NCBI GenBank assembly: GCA_938040985.1
Contig: CALHZD010000010.1
Coordinates: 1-31,970, forward strand
Source: an uncultured Propionivibrio sp.
GTDB lineage: Bacteria; Pseudomonadota; Gammaproteobacteria; Burkholderiales; Rhodocyclaceae
Direction: 5' to 3'
Length of the DNA stretch: 31,970 nt
Made by a program: the position numbers and the translations under genes. This document shows, one piece after another, positions 10,728 through 19,540 of the stretch. Position 1 is the stretch's first letter; each line of letters starts with the position of its first letter. The notes beneath the pieces were generated by a model that had not been told where the DNA came from, searched no databases, and saw only the letters and a list, made by a program, of their open reading frames with translations.

Positions 10728-11852
10728 ATGCAAACCGAGCATACTTCGGTCGACCTCTCGCCCTTCAACACGCTGTCCTTGCCCGGCCGCGCCGCGCGTT
10801 ATCTGAAGATCACCGATCCGGCGCAGTTGAGCGCGCCGGACATCGCCGGTGCGCGGCGCTTCGTGCTGGGCGGCGGCAGCAACCTGGTGCTGACCGGCGA
10901 CATCGACGGCCTGGTGCTGCACATGGCGATCGCTGGCAAGGCGAAGACGGGCGAAGACGCCGAGGCCGTCTACATCACCGCCGGCGCGGGCGAGCGCTGG
11001 CGCGACTTCGTGCAATGGACGCTGGCGCAGGGCTGGCCGGGGCTGGAAAACCTATCCCTGATTCCCGGCACGGTCGGCGCCGCGCCGGTGCAAAACATCG
11101 GCGCCTACGGCATGGAAGTCGCCGAGTGCATCCACGCATTGACGGCATACGACCTAAATACCGGCACAGTCCGCCGGTTTGACCGCGCCGCCTGCCGCTT
11201 CGCCTACCGCGACAGCGTTTTCAAACAGGAAGGCTGGCATCTTGACGGGCGCTTTGCCATCACCGAAGTCACTTTTCGCCTGCCCAAACGCTGGCGGCCG
11301 AACATCCGCTACGCCGGCATCGCCGAAGAACTGGCGGCGCAGGGCCTTGACACGACTGCGGCAACATCCGCCGATACGCGCCGTTCCCCCACCCCGCGGC
11401 AGATTGCCGACGCCGTGATCGCCTTGCGCCGGCGCAAACTGCCTGATCCGGCCGTCCTGCCCAACGCCGGCAGTTTTTTCCAGAATCCTGTCGTCACTGC
11501 GGCCGCCGCAGCGGCGCTGTGCGCGGCGCATCCGGGCCTGCCCGTCTATCCGCAAGCGGACGGCCGGGTCAAGCTGGCGGCAGGCTGGCTGATCGAACGG
11601 GCCGGCTGGAAAGGGCGCCGCCTTGGCCCCGTCGGCATGTATGCGCAGCAGGCGCTGGCGCTGGTTAACCACGGCGGCGCCAGGGGGCGGGACGTGCTGG
11701 CGCTGGCGCATGCCGTGCAGGACGACGTGCGGCGAATCTTTGGCGTCGAACTGACGCCCGAACCGGTGTATCTGCCGGATATTGCCTTTAACACCCATCA
11801 GACACACGAAAATGGCACGCTGCAAGAAAAAAGCAAAGAACAGCGATCCTAG
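10728..11852 (+). CDS. murB: UDP-N-acetylenolpyruvoylglucosamine reductase
   Basis: NADPH- and FAD-dependent reductase that makes UDP-N-acetylmuramate in peptidoglycan synthesis. The 374-residue type I MurB shows SPFNTLSLPGRA at the N-terminus, the FAD-binding RRFVLGGGSNLVL (44-56), LSLIPGTVGAAPVQNIGAYG, a catalytic Ser in NAGSFFQNPVV (~246-256), and the C-terminal PEPVYL with the conserved Glu. The last ~22 residues are a polar tail beyond the usual end. It follows the restriction-modification cassette by 18 bases and may now depend on its promoter or on metH read-through. Confidence 0.95.
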   Translation: MQTEHTSVDLSPFNTLSLPGRAARYLKITDPAQLSAPDIAGARRFVLGGGSNLVLTGDIDGLVLHMAIAGKAKTGEDAEAVYITAGAGERWRDFVQWTLAQGWPGLENLSLIPGTVGAAPVQNIGAYGMEVAECIHALTAYDLNTGTVRRFDRAACRFAYRDSVFKQEGWHLDGRFAITEVTFRLPKRWRPNIRYAGIAEELAAQGLDTTAATSADTRRSPTPRQIADAVIALRRRKLPDPAVLPNAGSFFQNPVVTAAAAAALCAAHPGLPVYPQADGRVKLAAGWLIERAGWKGRRLGPVGMYAQQALALVNHGGARGRDVLALAHAVQDDVRRIFGVELTPEPVYLPDIAFNTHQTHENGTLQEKSKEQRS

Positions 11853-12087
11853 TCTGACTGCGTGAACGGCGCCTGGTCGGTACATCGATTGCGGTACATT
11901 TGTTTTTCCGAAGGCATTTCTCCTCCTGCAGGTCTAAAGATCGGCTGACGCCGGGCATGGGTCTGCCGGGTCGGTAAAAACACCGCCATTGCCCATGCTT
12001 CGGCCGGCTGGAAAAACGGCTGCATCGAACGAGGAGAATCCGCTAGAATTTTGCGCTTGGACGATCAATGAGATTTGCAGAAACGAC

Positions 12088-12882
12088 ATGCACGGAAAAA
12101 TGGCGTTGATTACCGGCGCGGCAAAGCGGGTGGGGCGGGCCATCGCCAGCGAGCTGCACGCCGCGGGCGCCTGTGTCGCGGTGCATTACCGAAGCGCCGC
12201 CGGGGCTGCCGAAACGCTGGTTCGGGAACTCAATGCCGTGCGTCCCGGTTCGGCCTGCGCGGTGGCGGCCGATCTGCACGCGGCAAAAGCCCCGGAGCAG
12301 CTCGTCGAGGCTGTCATCGCCCGCTTTGGCCGGCTCGATGCGCTGGTCAACAACGCATCGACCTTCTTTGCAACGCCGCTGGGCAGCATCGACACCGCCG
12401 CCTGGGATGACCTAATCGGCAGCAACCTGAAGGCGCCGCTCTTTTTGACGCAGGCGGCCGCTCCCTATCTGCGCGCGGCGCGCGGCGCCGTCGTCAATAT
12501 GACCGACGTGCACGCCGAACGGCCGCTGGCCGGCTACCCGCTGTACTGCGCCGCCAAGGCCGGGTTGCTCGGCCTGACGCGGGCGCTGGCGATTGAGCTG
12601 GCGCCCGAAGTGCGCGTCAACGCCGTGGCGCCTGGCCCGATCCTCTGGCCGGAAGCCGAAGAAACCTCCCATACCGGCACACCGTCCGCCCCTTCCTTTT
12701 TCCCTTCCTCCGCCAGCGGCTTTGATGCTGATGAGCGGGCGCGCATTGTCGCCCACACCCTGCTCAAACGCACTGGCGAAGCCGGCGACATCGCCCGGAC
12801 GGTGCGCTTTCTGCTGGCCGAAGCGCCTTACATTACGGGTCAGGTGATCAATGTCGACGGCGGGCGCACGGCGCATCTTTAG
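12088..12882 (+). CDS. Pteridine reductase-like short-chain dehydrogenase
   Basis: A 264-residue short-chain dehydrogenase/reductase. The cofactor motif is ALITGAAKRVGRAIA near the N-terminus; the Lys-Arg in this loop is typical of pteridine reductases (PTR1/FolM), which reduce dihydropteridines with NADPH. NNAS (about 90), the catalytic YCAAK and the C-terminal YITGQVINVDGG are present. The ATG at 12088 is chosen because homology starts with MALITG; the frame remains open upstream to 11989 without similarity. ttcA follows on the same strand, a pairing I associate with betaproteobacteria. The exact substrate is inferred; a general SDR role remains possible. Confidence 0.85.
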   Translation: MHGKMALITGAAKRVGRAIASELHAAGACVAVHYRSAAGAAETLVRELNAVRPGSACAVAADLHAAKAPEQLVEAVIARFGRLDALVNNASTFFATPLGSIDTAAWDDLIGSNLKAPLFLTQAAAPYLRAARGAVVNMTDVHAERPLAGYPLYCAAKAGLLGLTRALAIELAPEVRVNAVAPGPILWPEAEETSHTGTPSAPSFFPSSASGFDADERARIVAHTLLKRTGEAGDIARTVRFLLAEAPYITGQVINVDGGRTAHL

Positions 12883-12993
12883 GCTTGCCGCTCCGATGCT
12901 CAGCGATTCCTTTTCCAAATCGTGCGCCAGCGCCATATGCGTCATATGGCCGTTGCACCCATTCCATCACTCCTTTTCAGTTGTCGAGGTTAC

Positions 12994-13893
12994 GTGGAAC
13001 ATTCAAACACCCTGAAGCGGCTGTCCAAAATACTGGAACGCCAGACCGGCAAGGCGATTGCCGATTACCAGATGATCGAAGCGGGCGATACGGTGCTCGT
13101 CTGCCTCTCCGGCGGCAAGGACTCGCACGCCCTGCTGGCGCTGCTGATGGCGCTGCAAAAGCGCGCGCCCATCGACTTTCGCCTGATCGCGATGAATCTC
13201 GACCAGAAACAGCCCGGCTTTCCGGCCGACGTACTGCCGAAATATCTGGCCGGGCTCGGCATCGAATACCGCATCATTGAGCAGGACACCTACTCGATCG
13301 TCAAGGAGAAGATTCCGGAAGGCAAAACCACCTGCTCGCTCTGCTCCCGCCTGCGCCGGGGCGTGATTTACCGCATCGCCAAAGAACTGGGCGCCAACAA
13401 GATCGCGCTCGGCCACCATCGGGACGATATGGTGCATACGCTGTTCCTCAACCTGCTGTTCGGCGGCAAGCTCAAGGGCATGCCGCCCAAGCTGCTGACC
13501 GACGACGGCACGCACATCGTCATCCGCCCGCTCGCCTACTGTAGCGAGCGCGACATCGCCCGCTATGCACGCGGGATGGCCTTCCCGATCATCCCCTGCA
13601 ACCTGTGCGGCGCGCAGGACAATCTGCAACGCCAGAGGGTCCGCGCAATGATGGCCGAATGGGACCAGCGCTACCCCGGCCGCACCGAGTCGGTGTTTAC
13701 CGCCATGCAGAATATTGTTCTCTCCCACTTGGCGGATACGACGCGCTTCGATTTCAAGGGGCTGCGGGTCGGCAAGCCGCCGGCCGCCGGCGACGGGGCG
13801 GCGCTCGACGAAGATCCCTTTGCGCCGGCGCTCGCCGCTCTGCCGCGCGATTTTCTTCCGCTGACGCCGTTGCCGGCAGGCTCCGCTCCATAG
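12994..13893 (+). CDS. ttcA: tRNA 2-thiocytidine(32) synthetase TtcA
   Basis: ATP-dependent enzyme that thiolates cytidine 32 of certain tRNAs using an iron-sulfur cluster. The PP-loop SGGKDS is at residues 39-44, the first Cys pair CSLC at 114-117 and the second CNLC at 202-205; LGHHRDD and the NLLFGGKLKGMPPK segment are also diagnostic. I chose the GTG at 12994 (EHSNTLKRLSKILER follows), with GAGG five bases before it. An ATG at 12922 gives 24 extra residues with no family similarity. Product is 299 residues. It lies between the pteridine reductase gene and the FHA gene, all on one strand. Confidence 0.93.
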   Translation: MEHSNTLKRLSKILERQTGKAIADYQMIEAGDTVLVCLSGGKDSHALLALLMALQKRAPIDFRLIAMNLDQKQPGFPADVLPKYLAGLGIEYRIIEQDTYSIVKEKIPEGKTTCSLCSRLRRGVIYRIAKELGANKIALGHHRDDMVHTLFLNLLFGGKLKGMPPKLLTDDGTHIVIRPLAYCSERDIARYARGMAFPIIPCNLCGAQDNLQRQRVRAMMAEWDQRYPGRTESVFTAMQNIVLSHLADTTRFDFKGLRVGKPPAAGDGAALDEDPFAPALAALPRDFLPLTPLPAGSAP

Positions 13894-13905
13894 AAAGCCC
13901 AAACC

Positions 13906-14889
13906 ATGAACACGCACGGGAACGCCGCAAACTCACTGCTGCTGATCGGCATCGACGGCGACGATTGCCCGGCGGACAGCGCCATGCAGGCCGCCGTCGC
14001 ACATTGCCGCAGACTGACCCTGCGCTGCATCGAAATTTTCGGCGGACGCACGCTCACCCCGCAATCAGCGCAGATCATTGCCGTCTTCAGCTCGGCCAAC
14101 ACCGCCTGCCGGGCGGCGCTCGTCATCCGCGAAAAAAACGCCGCCCTGCTGGCGGCCGAAAGCGGCCGCACGGCGCCGGTGCCGGGCATCCCGGTCATCT
14201 GCCTCCAGGCGCGCGAATACGTCAGCTGGCAAACCGGCAGCTTGCTGATGGACAAGCTTTCGCCCATCATCGACGCCCTGATGAAGGGCGAGGCCGCCGG
14301 ACGCATGCATATCGACACGGACACGCTCAAGGCGCTTTCTCCCGACTTACAGCGCCATTTCCAGCCGGAAGTTGATGCGCCGGCGCATCGCCTGCCGGCC
14401 GGCCGCCGTTTCTACCGATACCTGGCCGCCTGCGATGCCGAAGCCACCGAGACGGCCGCGCCCGCAGCCCAGGCCGCTTCCCTCGTTGTGGCGGCGCAAC
14501 CGCCGCGCGCGCAGATGCCCGTTCCCGCCGCACACGACACGCAGCCGGCCGACCCCATCCAACTCTGCCTCACCCACGCCGGCACGCGCATCGTGCTCGA
14601 CGGCGACCGACAAACCTTCACCATCGGCCGCAACCGAAGCTGTCATCTTTGCATTACCGGCGCCAACATCTCGCGCCTGCACGCCTGGATTCACGAAGAA
14701 AGCGGACGCTTCATCCTGCTCGACCAAAGCACAAACGGCACCTTCGTCAAAATCGGCAGCGCGCCGGAAATTTATCTGCACCGTCAAGAAATCGTCCTGC
14801 GCGAAGCGGGCCTCATCGGCCTCGCCGGATCGACGAAGGACCCTGCCACCCCGCAGATCGCCTTTCAGGTCAGCCGCGCGGGGTCATAA
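13906..14889 (+). CDS. Degenerate cyclase-like domain plus FHA domain protein
   Basis: A 327-residue two-part protein. Residues ~25-160 resemble the class III nucleotide-cyclase homology fold (GGRTLTPQSAQIIAVFSSANTACRAALVIRE at 46-76), but I cannot see the metal-binding Asp pair, so it is probably non-catalytic. An Ala/Pro-rich linker (about 180-215) leads to an FHA phosphothreonine-binding domain at 218-312 with GRNRSCHLCI (GR at 241-242), ISRLHAWI (255-262) and STNGTF (275-280). It starts 12 bases after ttcA, so probably shares its transcript. A signalling or scaffold role is inferred from the FHA domain; no partner kinase is encoded nearby. Confidence 0.8.
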   Translation: MNTHGNAANSLLLIGIDGDDCPADSAMQAAVAHCRRLTLRCIEIFGGRTLTPQSAQIIAVFSSANTACRAALVIREKNAALLAAESGRTAPVPGIPVICLQAREYVSWQTGSLLMDKLSPIIDALMKGEAAGRMHIDTDTLKALSPDLQRHFQPEVDAPAHRLPAGRRFYRYLAACDAEATETAAPAAQAASLVVAAQPPRAQMPVPAAHDTQPADPIQLCLTHAGTRIVLDGDRQTFTIGRNRSCHLCITGANISRLHAWIHEESGRFILLDQSTNGTFVKIGSAPEIYLHRQEIVLREAGLIGLAGSTKDPATPQIAFQVSRAGS

Positions 14890-14944
14890 CCGCGAAGCCG
14901 CCCGGCGCATCACCGCTTGCCGGTCAATGCGCCGTCAGACAGCG

Positions 14945-15185
14945 TCCCGCACCCCCCGTAAACAGTGGGTTGCAGGGCAGCGCCTCTGCATTTCTTGTAA
15001 ATACCGGGCTTGCGCTCGATCCTTCCGGAACGCCCGTAAATACTGGGCTACGAAACACCTCCCTCTGAACCCCCCGTAAATACTGGGCTGGCGGGTAGCC
15101 TTTCCGCAAACGCCCAATCGACGCGGGCTGCGGGGTGGCAGGCCGGAAACGCCCAATCCACGCGGGCTACCGGGCAGGCGGATTG
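14945..15185. repeat. Array D of ~40-bp periodic repeats between convergent genes
   Basis: The 314 bases between the convergent FHA gene and hprK hold no gene. Six repeat cores of the CCCGTAAATACTGGGC type lie at about 14957, 14995, 15035, 15073, 15112 and 15152, spaced 38-40 bases. The last two have a variant centre (CCCAATCNACGCGGGC). The array could provide bidirectional stem-loop terminators for both units, but this is inference. Confidence 0.7.
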
Positions 15186-15203
15186 ATCAGGATGATCAGC
15201 CCC

Positions 15204-16154
15204 TTAGCGGCCGTCCTGCCCGTCGCAGAGCGCCTGTTGCTGGCGGCTGATGAATTCGCCCATGCTGTCGATGCCGCGTAGCTGGAGGATGTGGTTGAGC
15301 ACGGCCACTTCGAGCAGCACGGCAAGGTTGCGCCCCGGCGCGACGTGAAAGGTTACTTTCCCGACCGATACGCCGAGAATTTCCTGCGATTGCGCTTCCA
15401 GCGGCAGACGCGGGAGTTCCTCGACCGCGACCTGCCGTTGCAGGTGTACGATCAGCCTGAGCCGCATTTTGCGGCGGGCGGCCGCTTCGCCGAAGAGCGT
15501 CCGGATGTTGAGCATCCCCAGGCCGCGCACTTCAAGGTAGTCGCGCAGCATCGGCGGGCAGCGCCCTTCCAGCGTGTTCGGTGCGGTATGCGAGAGGTCG
15601 ACGATGTCGTCGGCCACCAGGCCGTGGCCGCGCGAGATGAGTTCCAGCGCCAGTTCGCTTTTGCCGATGCCGGCATCGCCGGTAATCAGTACGCCGATGC
15701 CGTAAACATCCATGAACACGCCGTGCATGGATACGTTGTCGGCAAGTTCGCGCGCCAGATAGAGGTGCAGCGCGTCGATGACCATCGAGCAGGGCTTTGA
15801 CGTTACAAACAGGGGTGTGCCGTGGCGTTCGCACAGCGCGGTGAGCATTTCGGACGGCGGGTAGCCATCGGCAACGATGATCGCCGGCGGCCGGGCGGCC
15901 ATCATCATTTCCACCTGACGCCGCCAGTCCGCCTCGCCCACCCGGGCGATCCAGCGACGCTCGGCGTTGCCGATCACCTGAATGCGATGGCTGTAGATGA
16001 GGTTGAAGTGGCCGACAACGTCGGGGCCGAAGACTTCGTGATCGGCCAGTTCGACTTGACGGTCGACACCCTGCGCGACGATCCAGCGCAGGCCAAGTTT
16101 TTCGGCATGTTCGCGGTAGATTCCGGCAATACTGAGCGAACGGGCGGCGCTCAT
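15204..16154 (-). CDS. hprK: HPr kinase/phosphorylase
   Basis: Phosphorylates and dephosphorylates a serine of HPr/NPr, linking the nitrogen-type phosphotransferase system to cell energy state. The 316-residue product has the P-loop GDAGIGKS at 159-166, HGVFMDVYGIG just before it (144-154), SRGHGLVADD after it, and the C-terminal PGRNLAVLLEVAV; these are HprK signatures. Its ATG overlaps the ptsN stop (ATGA), so the two are translationally coupled. In many relatives rapZ follows; here the unit ends in repeat array D instead. Confidence 0.95.
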   Translation of the reverse strand: MSAARSLSIAGIYREHAEKLGLRWIVAQGVDRQVELADHEVFGPDVVGHFNLIYSHRIQVIGNAERRWIARVGEADWRRQVEMMMAARPPAIIVADGYPPSEMLTALCERHGTPLFVTSKPCSMVIDALHLYLARELADNVSMHGVFMDVYGIGVLITGDAGIGKSELALELISRGHGLVADDIVDLSHTAPNTLEGRCPPMLRDYLEVRGLGMLNIRTLFGEAAARRKMRLRLIVHLQRQVAVEELPRLPLEAQSQEILGVSVGKVTFHVAPGRNLAVLLEVAVLNHILQLRGIDSMGEFISRQQQALCDGQDGR

Positions 16155-16612
16155 GCCGGCGCCTCCCGGCAGGCAAAGACCGCGCGCACTTCGTCGATGG
16201 ACGCCGCCGCCTGCAAGGCCTCGCGGCTGGCGCGATCGGAAAATAGCCCGGCCAGTTCGGCCAGGATCTGTAAATGCTGTTCCGCCGCCTGCTCAGGCAC
16301 GAGCAGGGCGAAAAGCATGGAAACCGGCAGACCGTCCGGCGATTCAAAGGGCACCGGCGAGGCCAGGCGGATGAAAGCGCCCTGCGGCGCTTTGAGCCCT
16401 TCGATGCGCCCGTGCGGAATAGCGATGCCCTGCCCCAGCCCGGTCGAACCGAGCCGTTCGCGAGCGAGCAGGCTGTCGAAAACGACGCGCTGGCCGATGC
16501 CCTGGTTATTTTCAAAAAGCAGGCCGATGTGCTCGAACACCCGCTTTTTACTGGTTGCCTGAAAATCAAGCAGGATATTCTCTGGTGGCAGCAGGCGGGA
16601 AAGAGGCTTCAT
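16151..16612 (-). CDS. ptsN: PTS IIA-Ntr component
   Basis: The EIIA component of the nitrogen phosphotransferase system, a regulatory phosphocarrier rather than a sugar transporter. The 153-residue product has the phosphorylated His67 in GIAIPHGRI and LGSTGLGQG just before it. The ATG at 16612 is preferred to the in-frame TTG at 16630; neither has a strong ribosome site. It overlaps hprK by four bases and follows hpf by about 105 bases, in the common order rpoN-hpf-ptsN-hprK. Confidence 0.94.
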   Translation of the reverse strand: MKPLSRLLPPENILLDFQATSKKRVFEHIGLLFENNQGIGQRVVFDSLLARERLGSTGLGQGIAIPHGRIEGLKAPQGAFIRLASPVPFESPDGLPVSMLFALLVPEQAAEQHLQILAELAGLFSDRASREALQAAASIDEVRAVFACREAPA

Positions 16613-16695
16613 GGGAATGGCTGTCTGCAATAAAAAACGATGAGAATCCGGCTTTGCCGGTTCCGGGTTCCGGGCGCTGCGCGCTGTTGCAGGCG

Positions 16696-16711
16696 CGGCG
16701 CCCGGGCGCCG
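16696..16711. terminator. GC palindrome after hpf
   Basis: CGGCGCCCGGGCGCCG is a perfect 16-base palindrome seven bases beyond the hpf stop and upstream of ptsN. It can form a very stable hairpin. No T-run follows, so it may attenuate or protect the 3' end of the message rather than act as a full intrinsic terminator. Confidence 0.4.
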
Positions 16712-16717
16712 TGCTTC

Positions 16718-17029
16718 TTAGTTCACGTTCGCCTTTTGGCCGCGATGATTCTGGAGTTTTTCTTTATAGCGCTGGATCTGGCGGTCCAGCTTGTCGGCCA
16801 GCGCATCAATGGCGGCGTACAGATCGGCTTCATCCGCCTCGACATGCACATCCTTGCCCGGCATACGGACGGTCACCTCGGCGCGCTGCTTTAGTTTTTC
16901 CACCGACAGGATCACATTGACATCGATCACATGGTCGAAATGGCGGACGACGCGCCCGATTTTTTCCAGCGCATAATCATGAATCGCCGGGGTAACTTCG
17001 ATATGGCGTCCACTGATTTGCAGGTTCAT
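16718..17029 (-). CDS. hpf: Ribosome hibernation promoting factor
   Basis: A short HPF/YfiA protein that binds the 30S subunit in stationary phase and promotes inactive ribosomes. The 103-residue product begins MNLQISGRHIEVTPAI and has DVNVILSVEKLKQRAEVTV and DEADLYAAIDALADKLDRQI, as in short HPF. The ATG at 17029 is set by AGGAGT about eight bases upstream; a longer open frame has no similarity. It lies between rpoN and ptsN, its usual place in proteobacteria, where sigma-54 and PTS-Ntr genes cluster. Confidence 0.95.
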   Translation of the reverse strand: MNLQISGRHIEVTPAIHDYALEKIGRVVRHFDHVIDVNVILSVEKLKQRAEVTVRMPGKDVHVEADEADLYAAIDALADKLDRQIQRYKEKLQNHRGQKANVN

Positions 17030-17174
17030 GCGTGACTCCTTTCTTTTCATGTTACCGGCCGCTAGCGGCCGCCTCATGCCTTGCGGACGACTGGAGCGCA
17101 CCCCGCAAGGCGCATTGAAACCACTCCCCAATTCAACAATCCAACCGGCGCCTGTCCGGTACGCCTGCGCGTAC

Positions 17175-18650
17175 CTAAAGCGCCTTTCTCAGCTTGACGG
17201 GCGGAATCCCCAGGGCTTCCCGGTATTTCGCCACGGTTCGCCGCGCCACGACAACCCCCTGCTCGCCCAGCAAGTCGACAAGCTGGCTATCGGAGAGCGG
17301 TTTTTTCACGTCTTCGGCAGCGATCAGCTGCTTGATCAGCGCCTGGACGGCCGTGGCCGAACAGGCGCCCCCCGCATCGGTCGCCACATGGCTGCCAAAA
17401 AAATACTTCAGTTCAAAGATGCCGCGCGGCGTCGCCATATATTTCTGCGTCGTCACGCGCGATACCGTTGATTCATGCAGACCAAGGAGATCGGCGACCT
17501 CGCGCAGCACCATCGGCCGCATGGCGATCTCGCCGTGGTCGAAAAACTGCCGCTGGCGCTCAACGATCGTTTGCGCCACGCGCAGAATGGTGTTGAAACG
17601 TTGTTCGACATTCTTGATCAGCCAGCGCGCTTCCTGTAGCTGTCCAGCCAGCCCGGAACCACGCTGGCCGGAGAGAATCTGCGCATACAGGCTGTTGACG
17701 CGCAGGCGCGGATAGGCGTCGGCATTGATGCTCGCCGTCCATTGTCCGCGCACCTTGCGCACCACCACGTCGGGCGTGATATAGCGCGTATCGGCCGTAT
17801 CGTAAGGCGCGCCAGGACGCGGATCGAGGCTGCGGATCAGTGATTGTGCCTCGCGCAAGGCGTCATCGTCGCAGGCAAGAAGTTTCTTCAGTCTGGCGAA
17901 GTCGCGGCCGGCCAGCAGGTCGAGATGGTCACGCACGATGCGCAGCGCCAGATCGCGCGTTGCTCCGGCCGGGCGCAGATCCAGTTGCAGCGCCAGGCAT
18001 TCGCTGACATTGCGCGCGCCGACGCCCGCCGGTTCGAGGCGCTGAAGCCGGCGAAGGGCAATCTGCAATTCTTCCGGCTCGATTTCCAGTTCGGCAGGCA
18101 AGGTTTCGGCCACATCCTCCAGCGACATGGTGAGATACCCGCCTTCATCGACGGCATCGACCAGGCATTGCAGCAACACACGATCGCGTTCGGAGAGTTT
18201 CAGCAAGCCGACCTGCTGCGTGAGATGTTCGCGCAGCGAAATCGGGGCGGCCTGAATGTCCTGGTAATCGCCATCATCGTCATCGGGCGAGCTGGGCGGC
18301 CCCGAAAAATGCGGTTCATCGGCCTCGCCAAACCAGCTTTCGCCGTCATCGGCAAGGGAGGCCGGCAGGCTGTCCTCACCGTCCCCGCCTGCCGATTCCG
18401 GAACATCGTGCGTATTGCCCGTCCCATCCGGAATTTCCCCGTCTGCGCGCGCGTCATTGCCCTGATCATGGACGCCGGGCAGCGTAGCGTATTCGTTTTC
18501 CGCACGCTCGAGCAGCGGATTTTCCTGAAGGAATTTTTCCAGCTCCTGCTCCAGTTCCAGCGTAGAGAGTTGCAGCAGGCGGATCGACTGTTGCAACTGG
18601 GGCGTCAGCGCCAAATGCTGTGAGAGTTTGAGCTGTAGGGACGGTTTCAT
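17175..18650 (-). CDS. rpoN: RNA polymerase sigma-54 factor
   Basis: The alternative sigma factor for -24/-12 promoters activated by enhancer-binding ATPases. The 491-residue product has the glutamine-rich activator region (MKPSLQLKLSQHLALTPQLQQSIRLLQLS), an acidic region II rich in Asp and Glu (about 60-130), the core-binding domain, the helix-turn-helix HESTVSRVTTQKYM, and the C-terminal RpoN box ARRTVAKYRE. It follows lptB by 92 bases and precedes hpf, the classical order. Confidence 0.97.
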   Translation of the reverse strand: MKPSLQLKLSQHLALTPQLQQSIRLLQLSTLELEQELEKFLQENPLLERAENEYATLPGVHDQGNDARADGEIPDGTGNTHDVPESAGGDGEDSLPASLADDGESWFGEADEPHFSGPPSSPDDDDGDYQDIQAAPISLREHLTQQVGLLKLSERDRVLLQCLVDAVDEGGYLTMSLEDVAETLPAELEIEPEELQIALRRLQRLEPAGVGARNVSECLALQLDLRPAGATRDLALRIVRDHLDLLAGRDFARLKKLLACDDDALREAQSLIRSLDPRPGAPYDTADTRYITPDVVVRKVRGQWTASINADAYPRLRVNSLYAQILSGQRGSGLAGQLQEARWLIKNVEQRFNTILRVAQTIVERQRQFFDHGEIAMRPMVLREVADLLGLHESTVSRVTTQKYMATPRGIFELKYFFGSHVATDAGGACSATAVQALIKQLIAAEDVKKPLSDSQLVDLLGEQGVVVARRTVAKYREALGIPPVKLRKAL

Positions 18651-18689
18651 AAAATGATCGGTAACGTGTCGTCCGCCCGGACGATCGGA

Positions 18690-18738
18690 CCGCGCGATGG
18701 CCGGATCAGGCCGGGCTGGCCATCGGTAGACCGCGCGG
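18690..18738. repeat. Inverted repeat between lptB and rpoN
   Basis: CCGCGCGATGGCC (from 18690) is matched by GGCCATC (18718-18724) and then CCGCGCGG (18731-18738). The inner arms give a 7-bp stem and the outer arms can extend it with a bulge. It lies directly after the lptB stop and could modulate read-through into rpoN. Confidence 0.4.
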
Positions 18739-18742
18739 CGAT

Positions 18743-19537
18743 TTACAGGCGGAAATTCTCGCCGAGATACACCTTACGGACGTCTTCATTATAAATGATT
18801 TCATCTGGCCGGCCGGCCGCCAATACCATGCCGTCATTGAGAATATAGGCGTGATCGCAGATGCCGAGCGTCTCGCGCACGTTATGGTCGGTAATCAGCA
18901 CGCCGATGTTGCGCTCCTTGAGGAAGCGGATGATTTTCTGGATGTCGAGCACGGCGATCGGATCAATTCCGGCGAACGGTTCGTCGAGCAGAATAAAGCG
19001 CGGCTGCGTCGCCAGTGCGCGGGCGATCTCGACGCGCCGCCGCTCGCCGCCGGACAGCGCCGCCGCCAGACTGTTGCGAATGTGCCCGATGTGCAGCTCT
19101 TCGATCAAATCGCCGGTGCGGCGTTCGACCTCCGCCGCCGAGTGCCCTTGCAGCTCTAGAACGGCGCGGATATTCTCCGTCACGCTCAGCTTGCGGAACA
19201 CCGAGGCTTCCTGCGGCAGATAGGAAATTCCCATGTGCGCGCGGCGATGGATCGGCAGATGCGTGATCCGTTGACCGTCGATGAGCACCTCGCCGCCATC
19301 GCAGGCGACCAGCCCAACCACCATATAAAAGCAGGTGGTTTTACCGGCGCCGTTTGGCCCCAGCAGCCCGACGACCTCGCCGCTGCACACCTCAAGCGAA
19401 ACGCCCTGCACGACTTGGCGTTTTTTGTAACGCTTGCGTAAATCCTGCGTCGCCAGCGTACTTTGCGCGCGGATCGGATTCTCGGCAGGATCGCCGCCGG
19501 CATGGCGATCAATGTGGCTGTTTTCGGCTTCGTTCAT
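18743..19537 (-). CDS. lptB: LPS export ABC transporter ATP-binding protein
   Basis: The cytoplasmic ATPase of the LptB2FGC complex, which extracts lipopolysaccharide from the inner membrane and drives it toward the cell surface. The 264-residue product has Walker A GPNGAGKT (60-67), the Q-loop YLPQEASVF, signature LSGGERRRVEIARAL, Walker B FILLDEPFAGIDP and the switch His in LITDHNVRETL. The first ~27 residues are an extension before the usual start. The partners lptC and lptA, often directly upstream, are absent; recX ends three bases before this start instead, which points to a rearranged locus. Confidence 0.94.
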   Translation of the reverse strand: MNEAENSHIDRHAGGDPAENPIRAQSTLATQDLRKRYKKRQVVQGVSLEVCSGEVVGLLGPNGAGKTTCFYMVVGLVACDGGEVLIDGQRITHLPIHRRAHMGISYLPQEASVFRKLSVTENIRAVLELQGHSAAEVERRTGDLIEELHIGHIRNSLAAALSGGERRRVEIARALATQPRFILLDEPFAGIDPIAVLDIQKIIRFLKERNIGVLITDHNVRETLGICDHAYILNDGMVLAAGRPDEIIYNEDVRKVYLGENFRL

Positions 19538-19540
19538 GCT

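Noticed and set aside
12920..12945. Paired CATATG sites before ttcA as a regulatory palindrome
   Set aside because: The motif is short, occurs only here and has no clear relation to a promoter; chance is sufficient.
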